Shown here piece by piece: positions 36,936 to 47,873 of a stretch of 64,000 nucleotides of DNA. The stretch covers positions 6,434,700 through 6,498,699 of the forward strand of contig CM063245.1 in assembly GCA_032158295.1 (NCBI GenBank), written 5' to 3'. The notes beneath the pieces were generated by a model, which did no database searches, was not told the DNA's origin, and saw nothing but the letters and a program-made list of their open reading frames with translations. The stretch comes from Pycnopodia helianthoides. Lineage: Eukaryota; Echinodermata; Asteroidea; Forcipulatida; Asteriidae. Position 1 is the first letter of the stretch, and every line of letters starts with the position of its first letter. The position numbers and the translations under genes are program-made.

Positions 36936-38199
36936 GAAATGGGTCAGGTGACCCAAACAATACCGTAGCCATATTAGTAGCCAGCCAACCCTGTCCGGCA
37001 AGTGAAGTATTGAGTGATGATGTATAACCAGTTTGGAGAGAGAGAGACTATAAAGCTTCCTGTGTCGACTGTAACAAGCCACGTATGACTGAAATAAATC
37101 CCTGTCTTCTTCCGCAGATCGATCCCATCCAATGAACAGGGCGCCCCCGTAATCATTTGCAACCCCGCTCTGTTATAGATAGCAATGCACTATGAAGAAG
37201 AGTACTATATGTGGCGAGGGAGGTGGTCGACATTCTTGTGAATACCTCACTGCCTTGTTTGGTGTATATTCTCCTTATAAAAAACACATGACCATCGTTA
37301 ACCAACCCATTTACATATTTTTGAGGATTAACAACGTCATGGCATAAAAGGGTATTGAACCAGACCCTTGTGAAAAACATTCCTTCTAAAATATAATGTC
37401 GTTTAACAGGAACGCATGATCATCTATTTATTATTACCAGTGTGCATTTATACAATAAAATAGCTTACATGAAAAAAAATTAGTAAATAAATGAGTATCC
37501 GTTAACATGAAGCCTTTAAAAAGAAATCCCTACACTTTACGTTATCACTGAAATCATAACCAGATTGAATTGAAGCATACAACAAACTAAGATGTAAAAA
37601 GGTATCGGTTAGAATTGTCCTACAAAATATTTGTGAATGCCATGTTCGAGAATAAAGTCCCCACAGCACTCAATTATCAAATAGTTTGCCAAAAAGCACA
37701 TACGGATCGTGCTCGAAATCCCGGGGAAAAAACCACAAAACGTTCAGTTCAGCGTTTCCTCAAAGATGTGACCATCTTATTTGATTAAAAATATAATGGA
37801 CAAGATGGTCTCCCTCCTAAAATGCAAACAGATTGTTGCCAATGACATAATGTATCCCCCAACCCTTTAACTATAGCCTGAGTTACATAAAGGACCATGT
37901 GGGGCTACATCTTTGCTCCAGGACTACATTTAGCTTATTTACACTTACGTCTCGGGCACAGTTGGTTGCCTTGTAAGTAGGACAATTTAACATAATTGCT
38001 TTGTCCTTCAGATAAGCCTCAAAGCCATAGGTCACATGCAGCAGGATAAAGTGCATGTAGAAGAACTACAGGGAACTCTTCACGGGCTAGATTGCAGGGG
38101 ATTAGCCTGGTTTTATAAAACTAGTTTCTGAGCTGCACTGATTGAGTTTGATTTCTTGTTCGATATATTGATCACAATTGTAATGCTAGTTATATATAA
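36936..38199. other. Unassigned DNA
   Basis: A short (GA)n run near 37037. Overlapping minus frames at 36828-37380 lack recognised domains. Confidence 0.5.
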
Positions 38200-38320
38200 C
38201 TATCTATATATATTTATCTATATAGATAAATACCCTCTGAAGAAGGTCCGGTTTGGATCGAAAGCTAAGGCCATCTACCCTACTCATTATATATATATAT
38301 ATTTATCTATATGTATATCC
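38200..38320. repeat. AT palindromes bracketing a stem-loop motif
   Basis: A perfect 20-bp palindrome (38212-38231, half ATTTATCTAT) is followed by CTCTGAAGAAGGTCCGG and TTTGGATCGAAAGC. That segment folds as a stem GGTCC/GGATC, with a G-U pair on the plus strand, between CTGAAGA and GAAA. The string TATATATTTATCTATAT occurs on both sides. The arrangement resembles a hammerhead core but departs from it (see rejected items). Confidence 0.4.
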
Positions 38321-38805
38321 ATAACACTGTAACAGGGCAAAAGCATAACTACAATCAGGTTTTGATGGGGTACAACAAAACAATGTATGACTATTAGTCG
38401 TTACTACACGCTCCATGAAGGTTTGCATTGATTGAAAAAGCTACTCAGCATTCATTACGATCAGACTGATGAGTATACTGAATTTAGACAGGAAATTTTC
38501 CAGCAATATTATATGTTTCGACTCCTCGTTCTCTGAAATATGGTTCGCTTTTATCCATTGTTGCAAACTGGAATCCATAATGTCTTATGGTTTATATCAA
38601 CTTTATAGCAAACCATAAATATAATTTCAACAAGTGTATCGGAAAGGACATATAGAAAATAAGAACATTATTAGTATGCCATACCTACGACTTTATTTAT
38701 TGTAATTATGAAATACGCACAAGTCGTAAATATGACTTGCATCTCATAATTGTGAATTATAGCATAAGCTTACAAAGTCATATGGACTTGTGCCAATTAC
38801 AGGGG
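38321..38805. other. Unassigned DNA with hairpin
   Basis: Near 38702-38748, AATTATGA and ACAAGTC pair with GACTTG and TCATAATT to give an interrupted hairpin. Otherwise AT-rich with no features. Confidence 0.45.
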
Positions 38806-38930
38806 AGCTAGGGCGGCTTGAGCCCCCCCCCCCCAAAAAAAAAAAAAAAAAAAAAAAACACAACAAAAACAACACTTTTGTCAAGCCCCCTCAAAAAATG
38901 CAGGAGAAAAAAAAGAAGCTAGAAAAATAC
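38806..38930. repeat. C-run/A-run tract in a possible fold-back remnant
   Basis: GGCTTGAGCC leads into about 13 C and then more than 25 A. CAAGCCCCCTC follows after about 60 bp. A GGGGCTTGAGCCCC-type terminus is familiar from animal DNA transposons, but the element is too worn to classify. Confidence 0.4.
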
Positions 38931-39298
38931 TAGATCTTCATTAACATTTCAAATAAACAGATTTGCACGGTTTTGTCCCAGACTACATGTACGGTTAAAT
39001 GTTTTCCGATCCATTTAATAGTTCACGTTGGACAAGCGCGGTGCTTAGAATTTGCGGTTGCCACCGGCGCTTCTGCCTCGTTTTGATTTGTATAACATGA
39101 ATATGAAACCAAACTCCGTTTGGAAATGAAGCTTATTATTACGCGCCAAATAATATGAAAAATGCGCTGTATTTAGGTTGCTTTTCAACTCCCAACATGA
39201 AATAGCAGTATCGAAAGTTAGAGGGTGACGTCACGTGTAAAGGGTCTTGCCCCAAATACTATTGGCTCTAGAACCGCGCCTGGATAGATCTCATATAT
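38931..39298. other. Unassigned DNA
   Basis: No open frame or repeat of note. Confidence 0.5.
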
Positions 39299-39689
39299 TT
39301 GAAGGAACATTACAGAATTGTTAAGAAAAAAACTTGTAAAATATACTTTTTGATCACAGATTTACATAAAACTTACACGGTCTAATGATGATGATAGTAG
39401 AAAACATCTCTTGAAATATTTTTGCCTGAAATGCCATATTTGATGAGAATTTAATAAATTAATTTTCCGATTGGAGTTTATTGCTCAGTGGGCGTTTTAT
39501 TCAATTGTTGAATCTATATGTTTCATGCAAATGTGTAATTGGTTTTTCACTATTTTCTCGTGACCCAGATGGCCGATCGATCTCAAACTTCTACAGGTTT
39601 GTCAGTTTATGTATGGTGGATTACATAAAGTGCTCACACTGCCAGCAACTGTTTTGTTAGCAAAAACCAATTCTGTGATGTTCCTTTAA
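39299..39689 (-). mobile_element. Family A MITE, copy 2
   Basis: Reverse orientation relative to 10702. The left edge reads TTGAAGGAACATTACAGAAT, so the first TTAA is mutated to TTGA. The right edge is ATTCTGTGATGTTCCTTTAA. All internal blocks of the family are present. Confidence 0.9.
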
Positions 39690-40679
39690 GTACATATGTA
39701 AGTCATAACATTGATATGAATTGAACTAAGTCATAATTATAATTGATATAAGTCGAGGCTTTCTTTATTCCCCTCAATGTCCCTTTAAGGTTTCCGTTGG
39801 AATGAATACAGATGGCCTTTTCAGTCAACGTAAACCTCTCATGTAGCGATTTAACAACCCGTCTAAGTTTCGGCATTGATTTTTCCGGCGGTCTACTACC
39901 ATGCTTTTGTCCGGTTACAGTGGTATAGTGGCCACGCAATGGTGTATTGTGAGTAATAGAATTACAGATATCCCGAAATCTATTTAAAGATATCGAGATA
40001 TCGCGAATTCGCTTTGCGGTATATTTCATTCAGTGTATCTCAAAATCGTTTTGAGGTATTTTGTTGAAGTGCAAACGAGATATATCTGGCGGTTTTTGTA
40101 ACTGATGGTCGCCATAGTGGGAGCATTGCAATTTGTTTCTGATCATGAACACTCTTTTTGTTTCACCTCTCGTTCAGCGATATACTTTACAGGTTGAAAA
40201 CTTAACTCTTCGTGACCAGCAACACATGTATGACCTGATCTGATGATAGTATACAAAACTTGCAAATTTTGTATCTGTTTCTTGTGCAAGTGACAGGTTT
40301 TGATTGAAGAAAAACAGCAGGAATTGTAAAATTGGAGAGCAAGAAAGATGGTATCTTGATCTGATATATTTCAGTCGTTATAAAGAACATCCCATCGTCG
40401 TCCTTCAATGCCTACTTCCTCATTACATGTTGACCACCATAGTAGTCCTAAAGCTTCTTGAGGAATCTTCTCCATTGATCTAGGGAAGCGGGGCTGATCC
40501 CAACCTCGACGTTACTGAGATTCCGCTTGACACAGAGCCAACAAACTTTGCCTGAAGTCACTCAACAGACAGAACCATCATTTCGTCCCATGCAATGTTT
40601 GAAGATGCATGATGTGGCGTTTTAATCTGACCTCTTGTGACCCACCTGAGCCACAAAGCCTGCCTTAGGCATCGAAGTT
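39690..40679. other. Unassigned DNA
   Basis: A 108-codon minus frame (39703-40029) and a 68-codon minus frame (40202-40408) show no recognised domain. Confidence 0.45.
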
Positions 40680-41135
40680 CAACGCCGCAGAATTTGTCTT
40701 CTCTTTCCCCTGCTAAGACCTTTTCCTTGAAGATCTTTAGAGACCTCCTCTCCAAGTGATCAAATTGGTGTTTTTTTTCTCAAGGTGTCCAAGTATAACG
40801 GATGAAAAATAATTATATAATCGCTGCCCATCTTCTGATACTTTTTCAGGGTCTGCCCTTACCCTTTTCTTTGGTATGGTTATGTTTCTCCAGGGATCTC
40901 AAAGACCTAAGGTGGTCACATTCTTTATCTCTATACCCACGTGTGACAAGGGTACATCCCTTGTCACGCCTTGGGAGGCATTTCTCTTTCAGTGCGAGTA
41001 CGGTCCGGCCTTAACCTTTCCTTAGGGGGGTTCTCTCCAGAGATCTTTAAGACCTTAGATGATCCCCTGCTTTATCTCTATCTCACGCCTGACAAGGAGC
41101 ATAGGGAAGGCTTTCTCATTCAGGGGGAATAGTGG
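40680..41135. repeat. Degenerate triplication, period about 160 bp
   Basis: Three diverged units share the order CC(T)TTTCCTT, then ...GATCT(TT/C)AAAGACCT..., then GTG(G/A)TC-type blocks: starting near 40690 (TTCCTTGAAGATCTTTAGAG), 40848 (TCTCCAGGGATCTCAAAGAC) and 41008 (TCTCCAGAGATCTTTAAGAC). The second and third continue alike through CTTTATCTCTA, GTGACAAGG or CTGACAAGG, and TTTCTC(T/A)TTCAG. Minus-strand reading of the units gives related peptides (DHLERRSLKIF, DHLRSLRSLEK). Either a repetitive coding remnant or a simple segmental triplication. Confidence 0.45.
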
Positions 41136-41437
41136 ACCCAAATTGCAGACTGACTCTGTGTCCTTTCGAATTGGAAACGTTCAGGATCGAAACAACTTGA
41201 GTGCAGGTATAAACCACCTCGGTGTTTATTAAAAACATGTATTAACCAACCACACATGTTGACAGCTTTTGGACAAGTCCTTAGGACTGTCAGGACACCC
41301 TGAATCTTGAGTTTGCCGACTGGACGAGGCCTTCTGTTTTTAGGCTTCATCTCAGGTTCAAAATGCCGACTGAACAAAAAAATTATCAAGGGAGGGTAAC
41401 ACTTTCATCCCGGGAACCGCACTAAGTGTTTCCTTAC

Positions 41438-42000
41438 GTCTGACTCAGGTTTGTAACTGTACTTTTCTCTGTAAACCAAAACCTATGAGCAACTGCATAT
41501 CTTGACCATCCCTGGATTATATCTTCCTCCGGATTGACAGGTACGCACACTTGATTTAACGGTAGGGAATTCCTTTCATCTGAAAGAGATATGTTATGTC
41601 TCAAGAATTCAACCATTAATATCTCAAAGTCAAAGAATACTTCCAAGCTTCGGTTAAACAGAATAACAAAACTGTGAATGGAAGATACTGTGCATTCCTG
41701 ATCGGCTGATCTCTCTGTAAAGTCTGCATTCCTCGACAGCACGCCATATTTTATATCTGGAACCATCTCGGTCTAACTGTAAGACAAATCTACCGGTGCT
41801 TTAGCATCCTCACAACATGACCAGGTCGCTAGTTCTTCAACAGTCACCGGGGATTGACTTAACCTCGCTCCCAGGGAAACAGTTTCATCGATCGAGCCCA
41901 AGAGCATAGAGCACAGTTACATCCGGTCAGCAACAAGACTATAGTCCCTGGCACCTTGAACCACGAGCGAGAATAGCAACTTGTTCAGCAGAAACAAGAG
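41438..42000 (-). pseudogene. Possible decayed coding remnant, unrecognised
   Basis: One minus-strand frame stays open from 42000 to 41438 except for two in-frame stops (TAA at about 41918, TAG at about 41783). It reads ...SLVADRM* then LGSIDETVSLGARLSQSPVT...DLSYS* then TEMVPDIKYGVLSRNADFTE... and ends TNLSQT at a TAA. A GTAAGG splice-donor-like sequence overlaps that end (41437-41432). Composition is less AT-rich than the neighbours. I recognise no family. An open frame by chance is quite possible, so this is a weak call. Confidence 0.15.
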
Positions 42001-42449
42001 CCTGGGTTTTATGTTGATATCCTACTCATGGGATGCAGTTTTCAGTAAAAAAGGTGTAGAGAATTTCAAAGTTATTCCACTAAATTTAACTGTTAGATGT
42101 TAAGTGTTATTACAACAGTATTCCATATCCACTTTATTCACATTTGTAGTTCCCGCTGATAATTGAAGGAGTCGAACTGGCCTCTCAACCCCCCCCCCCT
42201 CCGAGAAATGTTCCTATGCTTTAACGCACTCTTCTCCTCATGTACAGAAGTAACCCTCCCCCCTCCCCCGTTTTGATAAATTATTGAACAAGTGTCCATT
42301 TCCAAGACGACCGCCGCATCACCGTTGAGCTATAGTCTCAACAATAAACAAAGATCATTTCATCCTTGATGCCGAAATACCCACTCTCTTTCAGAAAAAA
42401 AACCGTGAAACTAAGATCCGCTCATCTCTATTATTATTGACGACATGCA
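42001..42449. other. Unassigned DNA with C-runs
   Basis: A run of about 13 C near 42190 and CCCTCCCCCCTCCCCC near 42256. No gene seen. Confidence 0.5.
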
Positions 42450-42833
42450 TTAACGGAACATTACAGAATTGGTAATTGTAAAATATACTTTTGATCACAG
42501 ATTTACATAAAACTTACACGGTCTAATGATGATGATAGTAGAAAACATCCCTTGAAATATTTCTGTCTGAAATGCCATATTTTATGAGAAATGAATAAAC
42601 TAATTTTCCGATTGGAGTTTATCGCTCAGTGAGCGTTTTATTCGTTTGTTGAACCTATATGATTTCATGCAAATGTATAATCGGTTTTTCACTATTTTCT
42701 CGTGACCCAGATGGCCGATCGATCTCAAACTTCTACAGGTTTGTCAGTTTATGTATATGGTGGATTACATAAAGTGCTTACACTGCCAGCAACTGTTTTG
42801 TTAGCAAAAACCAATTCTGTAATGTTCCTTTAA
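42450..42833 (-). mobile_element. Family A MITE, copy 3
   Basis: Left edge TTAACGGAACATTACAGAAT, right edge ATTCTGTAATGTTCCTTTAA. Same orientation as the copy at 39299, about 3.15 kb away, and closely similar to it. It lacks a short stretch just inside the left end compared with that copy. Confidence 0.9.
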
Positions 42834-43222
42834 ATACAAATAGATTCGTGGAGGTAAATATAACCTGGATGAAGAACACAGCCCAGGTACCGTCCACTCG
42901 TACATCATGTTGAATCAAGACTGACTTGGGTATTAAGTATGTCTTCTGCTGACCTTGGCTTGTTTGATGATTCGATTGAATTGTGACAAAAAAAGAGCTC
43001 TTGTTGTTTCAAGGAACGTGTGGAGTGCTGTTTGCTTAGATTCGGTAACGGTAGCAGACATAAATGTCAATTGGCAAAGAACCACGAGAGACTCTAGAAC
43101 AGAGAGACCCTGGATGGTACGAGCAAGTTATTACGAGTTGATTTACTGAATAATAAAATGACAACATTTAATGTATACTACTGTACGCGAATTAAATAAT
43201 CTAACATGATAATGGCGAATCG

Positions 43223-43562
43223 TTAAAGGGACACATTGCCTTCTGATTGGCCGCTTTTGGCTAATAGGTTGGAGAGATGTTTTAAAAGTAAAAATGAAGA
43301 TTCACACAAATATTCATGGAAATTGTGTGGTTTTCCTTTTACTTCGTGAACTAACACGGTCTGCCATTTTGTAGAACGAAATTGTTGAAGAAAGAATTAC
43401 GAACTGTGTTAGTTTTTGAAAGCAAAAACCACACAGTTTCGAGGGATATTAGTGTGAATCATCATATTCTACTTTTAAAACATCTTTCCTACCATATTAA
43501 TGTCATAACAACCGCTTTTTATAGCCCAAAGCGCCCAATCCGATGGCAAAGTGTCCTTTTAA
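43223..43562. mobile_element. Family D fold-back MITE, full-length copy (340 bp)
   Basis: Ends TTAAAGGGACACATTGCC and the complement of TTAAAAGGACACTTTGCC. Long internal arms also pair: GATTCACACAAATATTC + GAAATTGTGTGGTTTTCC against CCACACAGTTTCGAGGG + ATATTAGTGTGAATC. The frame 43382-43765 begins inside the right arm and is not evidence of a gene. Confidence 0.85.
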
Positions 43563-45231
43563 GGCACAATTTTTCTCTGTATTTTCAATGCCACAAATTA
43601 ATGGTGTTAACGGGGCCCTTTTTATGCGACTGTTTTGTACAAACAAATAAGTTCTTTCAACTTCTACTTTCTCTGGGAAAGTACTTTTCCCTGCTATGGC
43701 GTTCTTATCCAAAATTATGTAATTTTAAAACAATGCTACGCATGAATGGAGACAACAAAGTGTGACAGAGAAAATGAAACCAGACGTTTCTTCTCCACAC
43801 ATAACCACGCTGGATCTCGCTGAATGTTCATGAGTTGAATCGATAGTCTGAATTATCCGTCTACCATGAACAGTCTTAGACACCTAGCGACCATCATAAT
43901 TCCTGAAGTGTCATCGACTCATCTTCTGCCAGCGCGGAATTTAAGTGCGGATGCTTTCAGGTGGAGCCAGGACAGATGCTGACCGGGGCGTGGAGACATT
44001 ATTTAAAGGGATGTACGACAGGTACATTTTTTTGTAAAAGGCAAAGGTACGACCAGATCAAAACTTTAGTGTCACCATATGAGCGCTACTCTTTGAAGTG
44101 CAGCCACTTGAAAAATAAAAACACAATGATAAGAAATAAACTAAATGAATATAATCAGAACAATGTGAAGACGTAATAACACTTCAGACCGTTTTAGATG
44201 TTGTCTCCAAGAAAATAAATATGTAGCTCGGTGATTTTTATTTATACCCTTAGGTTTATGTTTCTTTTTAATCTACACTGGGATTTAAATTCACAACCCC
44301 CCTCCCCCCATCCCACTGACATTTATTAAAGGTGGAGGGTAAAACAAAACAAAAGGTAAACATAAAATATGCAGTTCTTATAATTGGTTTGACGTTGTTA
44401 ACATGATCTGTGTGCTTTTCTAAAGGCTACACCCACGGGTGTACGAATTTCGCAAGCTCGTGGCAATTTTGCAATAACAAAAGTTTCAAAATAAATTTGC
44501 TCTTCAAAAGTAAGTCGGCATTTAATGTACTCGAGCCCAGGCTGGTCACAGAAGCAAACTTGTTATTCAAAACGTTATTGAGATCACAACACATTTATAC
44601 TTGAAACACAAGTTATTGTACATGGTACTCTCGTGAGTATAATACTTCAGAAAGAATCAATTATGCTACCCTCTGACGTCACCTTTAGGTGAAAGAAATC
44701 ATCCCAAAAGGAATTTATGTATAAAGTTTACAAATCGACGTCGGTTGAGTAGAACCCCAAAGTGTCAGTTTTCGTTAACGTGTACCATATTTCATGCATG
44801 AGATAAAATTAATCGCTAGTTTTCCCCAGGCCGTTGTCGCTCTGCTTGCTAATTATTCCATAATGACGAGTCAAAACATAACCTTGTCAACTGTTTGTAT
44901 GACGCTGTGTCTACACGGCGATAGCGAGCCCTTCGTAGGTATAGACGATGTCTGTTTCCGCTCTGAGGTTTTTTTTCTAAAATGTAAGATATTTTCCAAA
45001 CCATGTCAATATATTCACTCGATTACATTGGCCCGAATGGTGTACAATCCCTTGAGCTGAATGTAAGGTTTAAGACTATAGGGAATGTTTCCGAGACAAC
45101 CAAATGTTTAATTATTTGGGCAAGCAATGTGTTGTCACAAACTTGTTGTGACATTTGTTGCTAAACATGGAGTTATTGACCCGTTGCACAACGCACAGAC
45201 CAGTCACACGTACGGTGCTCTGGAGATGACA
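43563..45231. other. Unassigned DNA
   Basis: Several short plus-strand frames (43961-44176, 44410-44604, 44794-45060) without recognised domains. No repeats shared with the window. Confidence 0.5.
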
Positions 45232-45395
45232 AATATATACGTCGCGTTGTGCCGTCGCCCGTCGCCCGTCGCGCCGTGCAAGTCGCGTCGCCGGTTTAAC
45301 ATTGATTTTCATAGTGATTTGGCTGCCGTCGTCCGTCGCGTCGCTCATCGCTTCTTCCGTTGCGTCGTCCGTCACGTCGTCCGTCAACAACTTTT
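45232..45395. repeat. GTCG/CCGTC-rich low-complexity tract
   Basis: Two clusters of CGTCGCCCGTCGC- and GTCGTCCGTC-type units (45232-45292 and 45325-45390) are separated by an AT-rich spacer. Units are irregular. This CpG-dense tract, in an AT-rich setting, is open in both strands' frames. It may be the interior or a terminus of a DNA transposon. Confidence 0.6.
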
Positions 45396-45511
45396 CGCTC
45401 AAGTATAGCTGTTTAATGAGTTCATCTTCACATTTTGCGAATATTCTACAGCCATTTGTTTATTGTCTGTTCAATAATAATATTAAAACATCTCTCGAGC
45501 CATAATTATTT

Positions 45512-45574
45512 ATTTCATAACAAACGTTTTTTTTTTAGCCCAAATCGCCTAACCAAGGCAACGTGTCCCTTTAA
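45512..45574 (-). mobile_element. Family D end fragment
   Basis: TTTCATAACAAACGTTTT, AGCCCAAATCGCCTAACC and AAGGCAACGTGTCCCTTTAA match the complement of the left end of the copy at 46464. The other end was not found within the expected distance. Confidence 0.65.
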
Positions 45575-46463
45575 CTTGTGGTGATATGATAGAAACCAAT
45601 GGATAATTGGTCTTGGAAACCTTGCTGCAATCTCAATTTCCCCTGCTAAGGTAAACATGTTTTTCAGTAGATGCCAAGATCAGAAACTAAACAATATCCT
45701 TGAAATACATTTGGCTTCTGAAATAAAGACAATGATTAGGCCTGTGGCATTTTGACTTGTCAGTTGCTAAAGCTCGGTTTTGTTTCATTAAAACGGATTG
45801 TAGAAAAACAACAAATTAGTTCCCGAGGACTCTGGTATCTTTACCATCTGCTGAAGACACGAGAAGTTATTCTCTAAAAACTATTACAAATATTGAAATA
45901 TTGAAATGGTGTACTTTACTGCTCTTTTTAGTAGGAATCATCGCTTATCTTCATACAGATCTATCTATCTACACTCACGCTACGTACATAATAGATGCAT
46001 GGAATAATCATAGCGGTGTGCTTTGTGAAGAAGTAAGAACAGGTGTGACTCAACGAACGATCAATTGGAAAAAATCGACAGCTTGGAATTGCAGATATAT
46101 AAGTTCGTATGGCCGAGGTGTTGGGTGCTTTGTAGATTGCAAAGATATCCTACAAGGCCGTTAAAGATGAAAAATAATGATCATGTCTGTTGACGTATAC
46201 TTCACAGTATTGCCAATGCTAGCAGAACTGTTCTGTTATCACCGGTTTGGTTATACTCTTTGTGAATCAAGATATATTACAGAATATACGGTATATTTTA
46301 ATAATGTTGGAATATCACAGCTTCTGCCAGTCTTATTTCCACTTGGTTAAGTTGAAGCTTTGTAAAATGCTGTTTACACTCTTACTGAATAGAAAGTCCA
46401 GTGGTATAAATGCTAAAGTACAACTGCTGCTACTGTGTAGGCGTTGAATATATTTGGTTTAAG
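45575..46463. other. Unassigned DNA
   Basis: A frame closed by the stop at 46162-46164 is open back to a TAG at about 45814. It contains a strongly hydrophobic stretch (CTLLLFLVGIIAYL) followed by four cysteines, but it has no ATG in frame. Not recognised. Confidence 0.4.
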
Positions 46464-46622
46464 TTAGAGGGACACGTTGCCCTGGGTTGGGCACTTTCGT
46501 CTATACAAAGCGTTTGTTATGAATGGTTGGAAGGATGTTTAAAACGTATAATTTAATGGACCACGCAACCATGCCTCAAAGTTGCCTCAAAATCGCCCAA
46601 ACCAAGGCAACGGTCCCTTTAA
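46464..46622 (+). mobile_element. Family D MITE, short copy (159 bp)
   Basis: Left TTAGAGGGACACGTTGCCCT, right CCAAGGCAACGGTCCCTTTAA less its first base. It lacks the long internal arms seen at 43223. Confidence 0.75.
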
Positions 46623-47488
46623 GATACAATCACTGGCTTGGGTCTGTGTTGAAAAGTTTAGGGTTAAATGTGCGTACATCTGCGAACATTACTGATGCGA
46701 AGTTTAGTATAATAAAACGTATGCCCTTTCAACATTCTTTTTCAGATATCTATTTTAACAAAAGTAATTTGATCGATCTGTGTTTTTTCATTATCAATCA
46801 CTTTCGTTAAACTTCAGGATTTGTGAAGCGTGAGCGAAGCTGTAACGGCGTGGAGTAAAATCTTCGTAGATGAAGATGATAGGCCTATCTGATGCATAAT
46901 TCGGAGCCTTTCTGTGTCTTCTCTTTTAAGTAGGAGTGCTTGAATTTGTATTTTTCTTCTCTTTACTTTTGCATTTTTTTTTCTTTCTTTTTTAAACCAG
47001 TGGGCTAACATTTTGGACAGTGTGTGAGCGAAATTCTGAAGATTAAGATAGCGTGCGTGTTTTGTGCATGGAAGAGGTGCATGAGGCTCTAATACGCCCT
47101 TCTATACGAGGCACATGAAGTACCCTTTTTCCAGCATCAAAAGGCCGTAAGAAAAAAATGGCTCCTGACAAACAAGCTAGCAATACTGTTACATTTTTTG
47201 TTGCTAGAATTACCCAAAAGACATGTTTTCCAATTTCCATGCAGAATTTAACCTTCCTATAATGACGTACCAGTACGCTCAGTTTTCTTGAAACACAATT
47301 TTGCACATTAATTGTTTACCTCTTTCTCCGGTAACGCTTTGTTACGGACTTCTTCCGGGCGCACAACTTGTGGTGCAGTCACAGCAATTTGTGATTATCT
47401 TTGAGGCAAAGAAGTTCGCAATTTTTTTTTATTGATCCTTGATTTTGAGATGAAAGTCGGTCTATGTTAATTCGAGTGAAATTGATTC
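46623..47488. other. Unassigned DNA
   Basis: Pyrimidine-rich stretch around 46940-46995. No supportable gene. Confidence 0.5.
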
Positions 47489-47873
47489 TTAAAGGAACAT
47501 TACAGAATTGGTTTTTGCTAACAAAACAGTTGCTGGCAGTGTACGCACTTTATGTAATCCACCATATACATAAACTGACAAACCTGTAGAAGTTTGAGAT
47601 CAATCGGCCATCTGGGTCACGAGAAAATAGTGAAAAACCGATCACACATTTTGCATGAAATCGTATAGATTCAACAAATGAATAAAACGCTCACTGAGCG
47701 ATAAACTCCAATCAGAAATTTAGTTTATTCATTTCTCATCAAATATGGCATTTCAGACAGAAATATTTCAAGGGATGTTTTCTACTATCATCATCATTAG
47801 ACCGTGTAAGTTTTATGTAAATCTGTGATCCAAAAGTATATTTGTTCTTACCAATTCTGTAATGTTCCTTTAA
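47489..47873 (+). mobile_element. Family A MITE, copy 4 (385 bp)
   Basis: TTAAAGGAACATTACAGAAT at the left, ATTCTGTAATGTTCCTTTAA at the right, TTAA at both edges. Same orientation as 10702 and very similar throughout; one of the best preserved copies. Confidence 0.92.

Noticed and set aside
38236..38275. Hammerhead ribozyme-like core (CTGAAGA, stem, GAAA)
   Set aside because: The segment has CTGAAGA, a 5-bp stem and GAAA, but an extra A sits at the base of stem II, no cleavage-site helix fits, and the upstream palindrome is separated from CTGA by several bases. A covariance-model search for type I/III hammerheads would settle it.
45816..46164. Possible secreted Cys-rich peptide (hydrophobic stretch followed by four Cys)
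   Set aside because: The frame contains no ATG; its apparent start is a TTG. The upstream sequence lacks a convincing pyrimidine tract for a splice acceptor.
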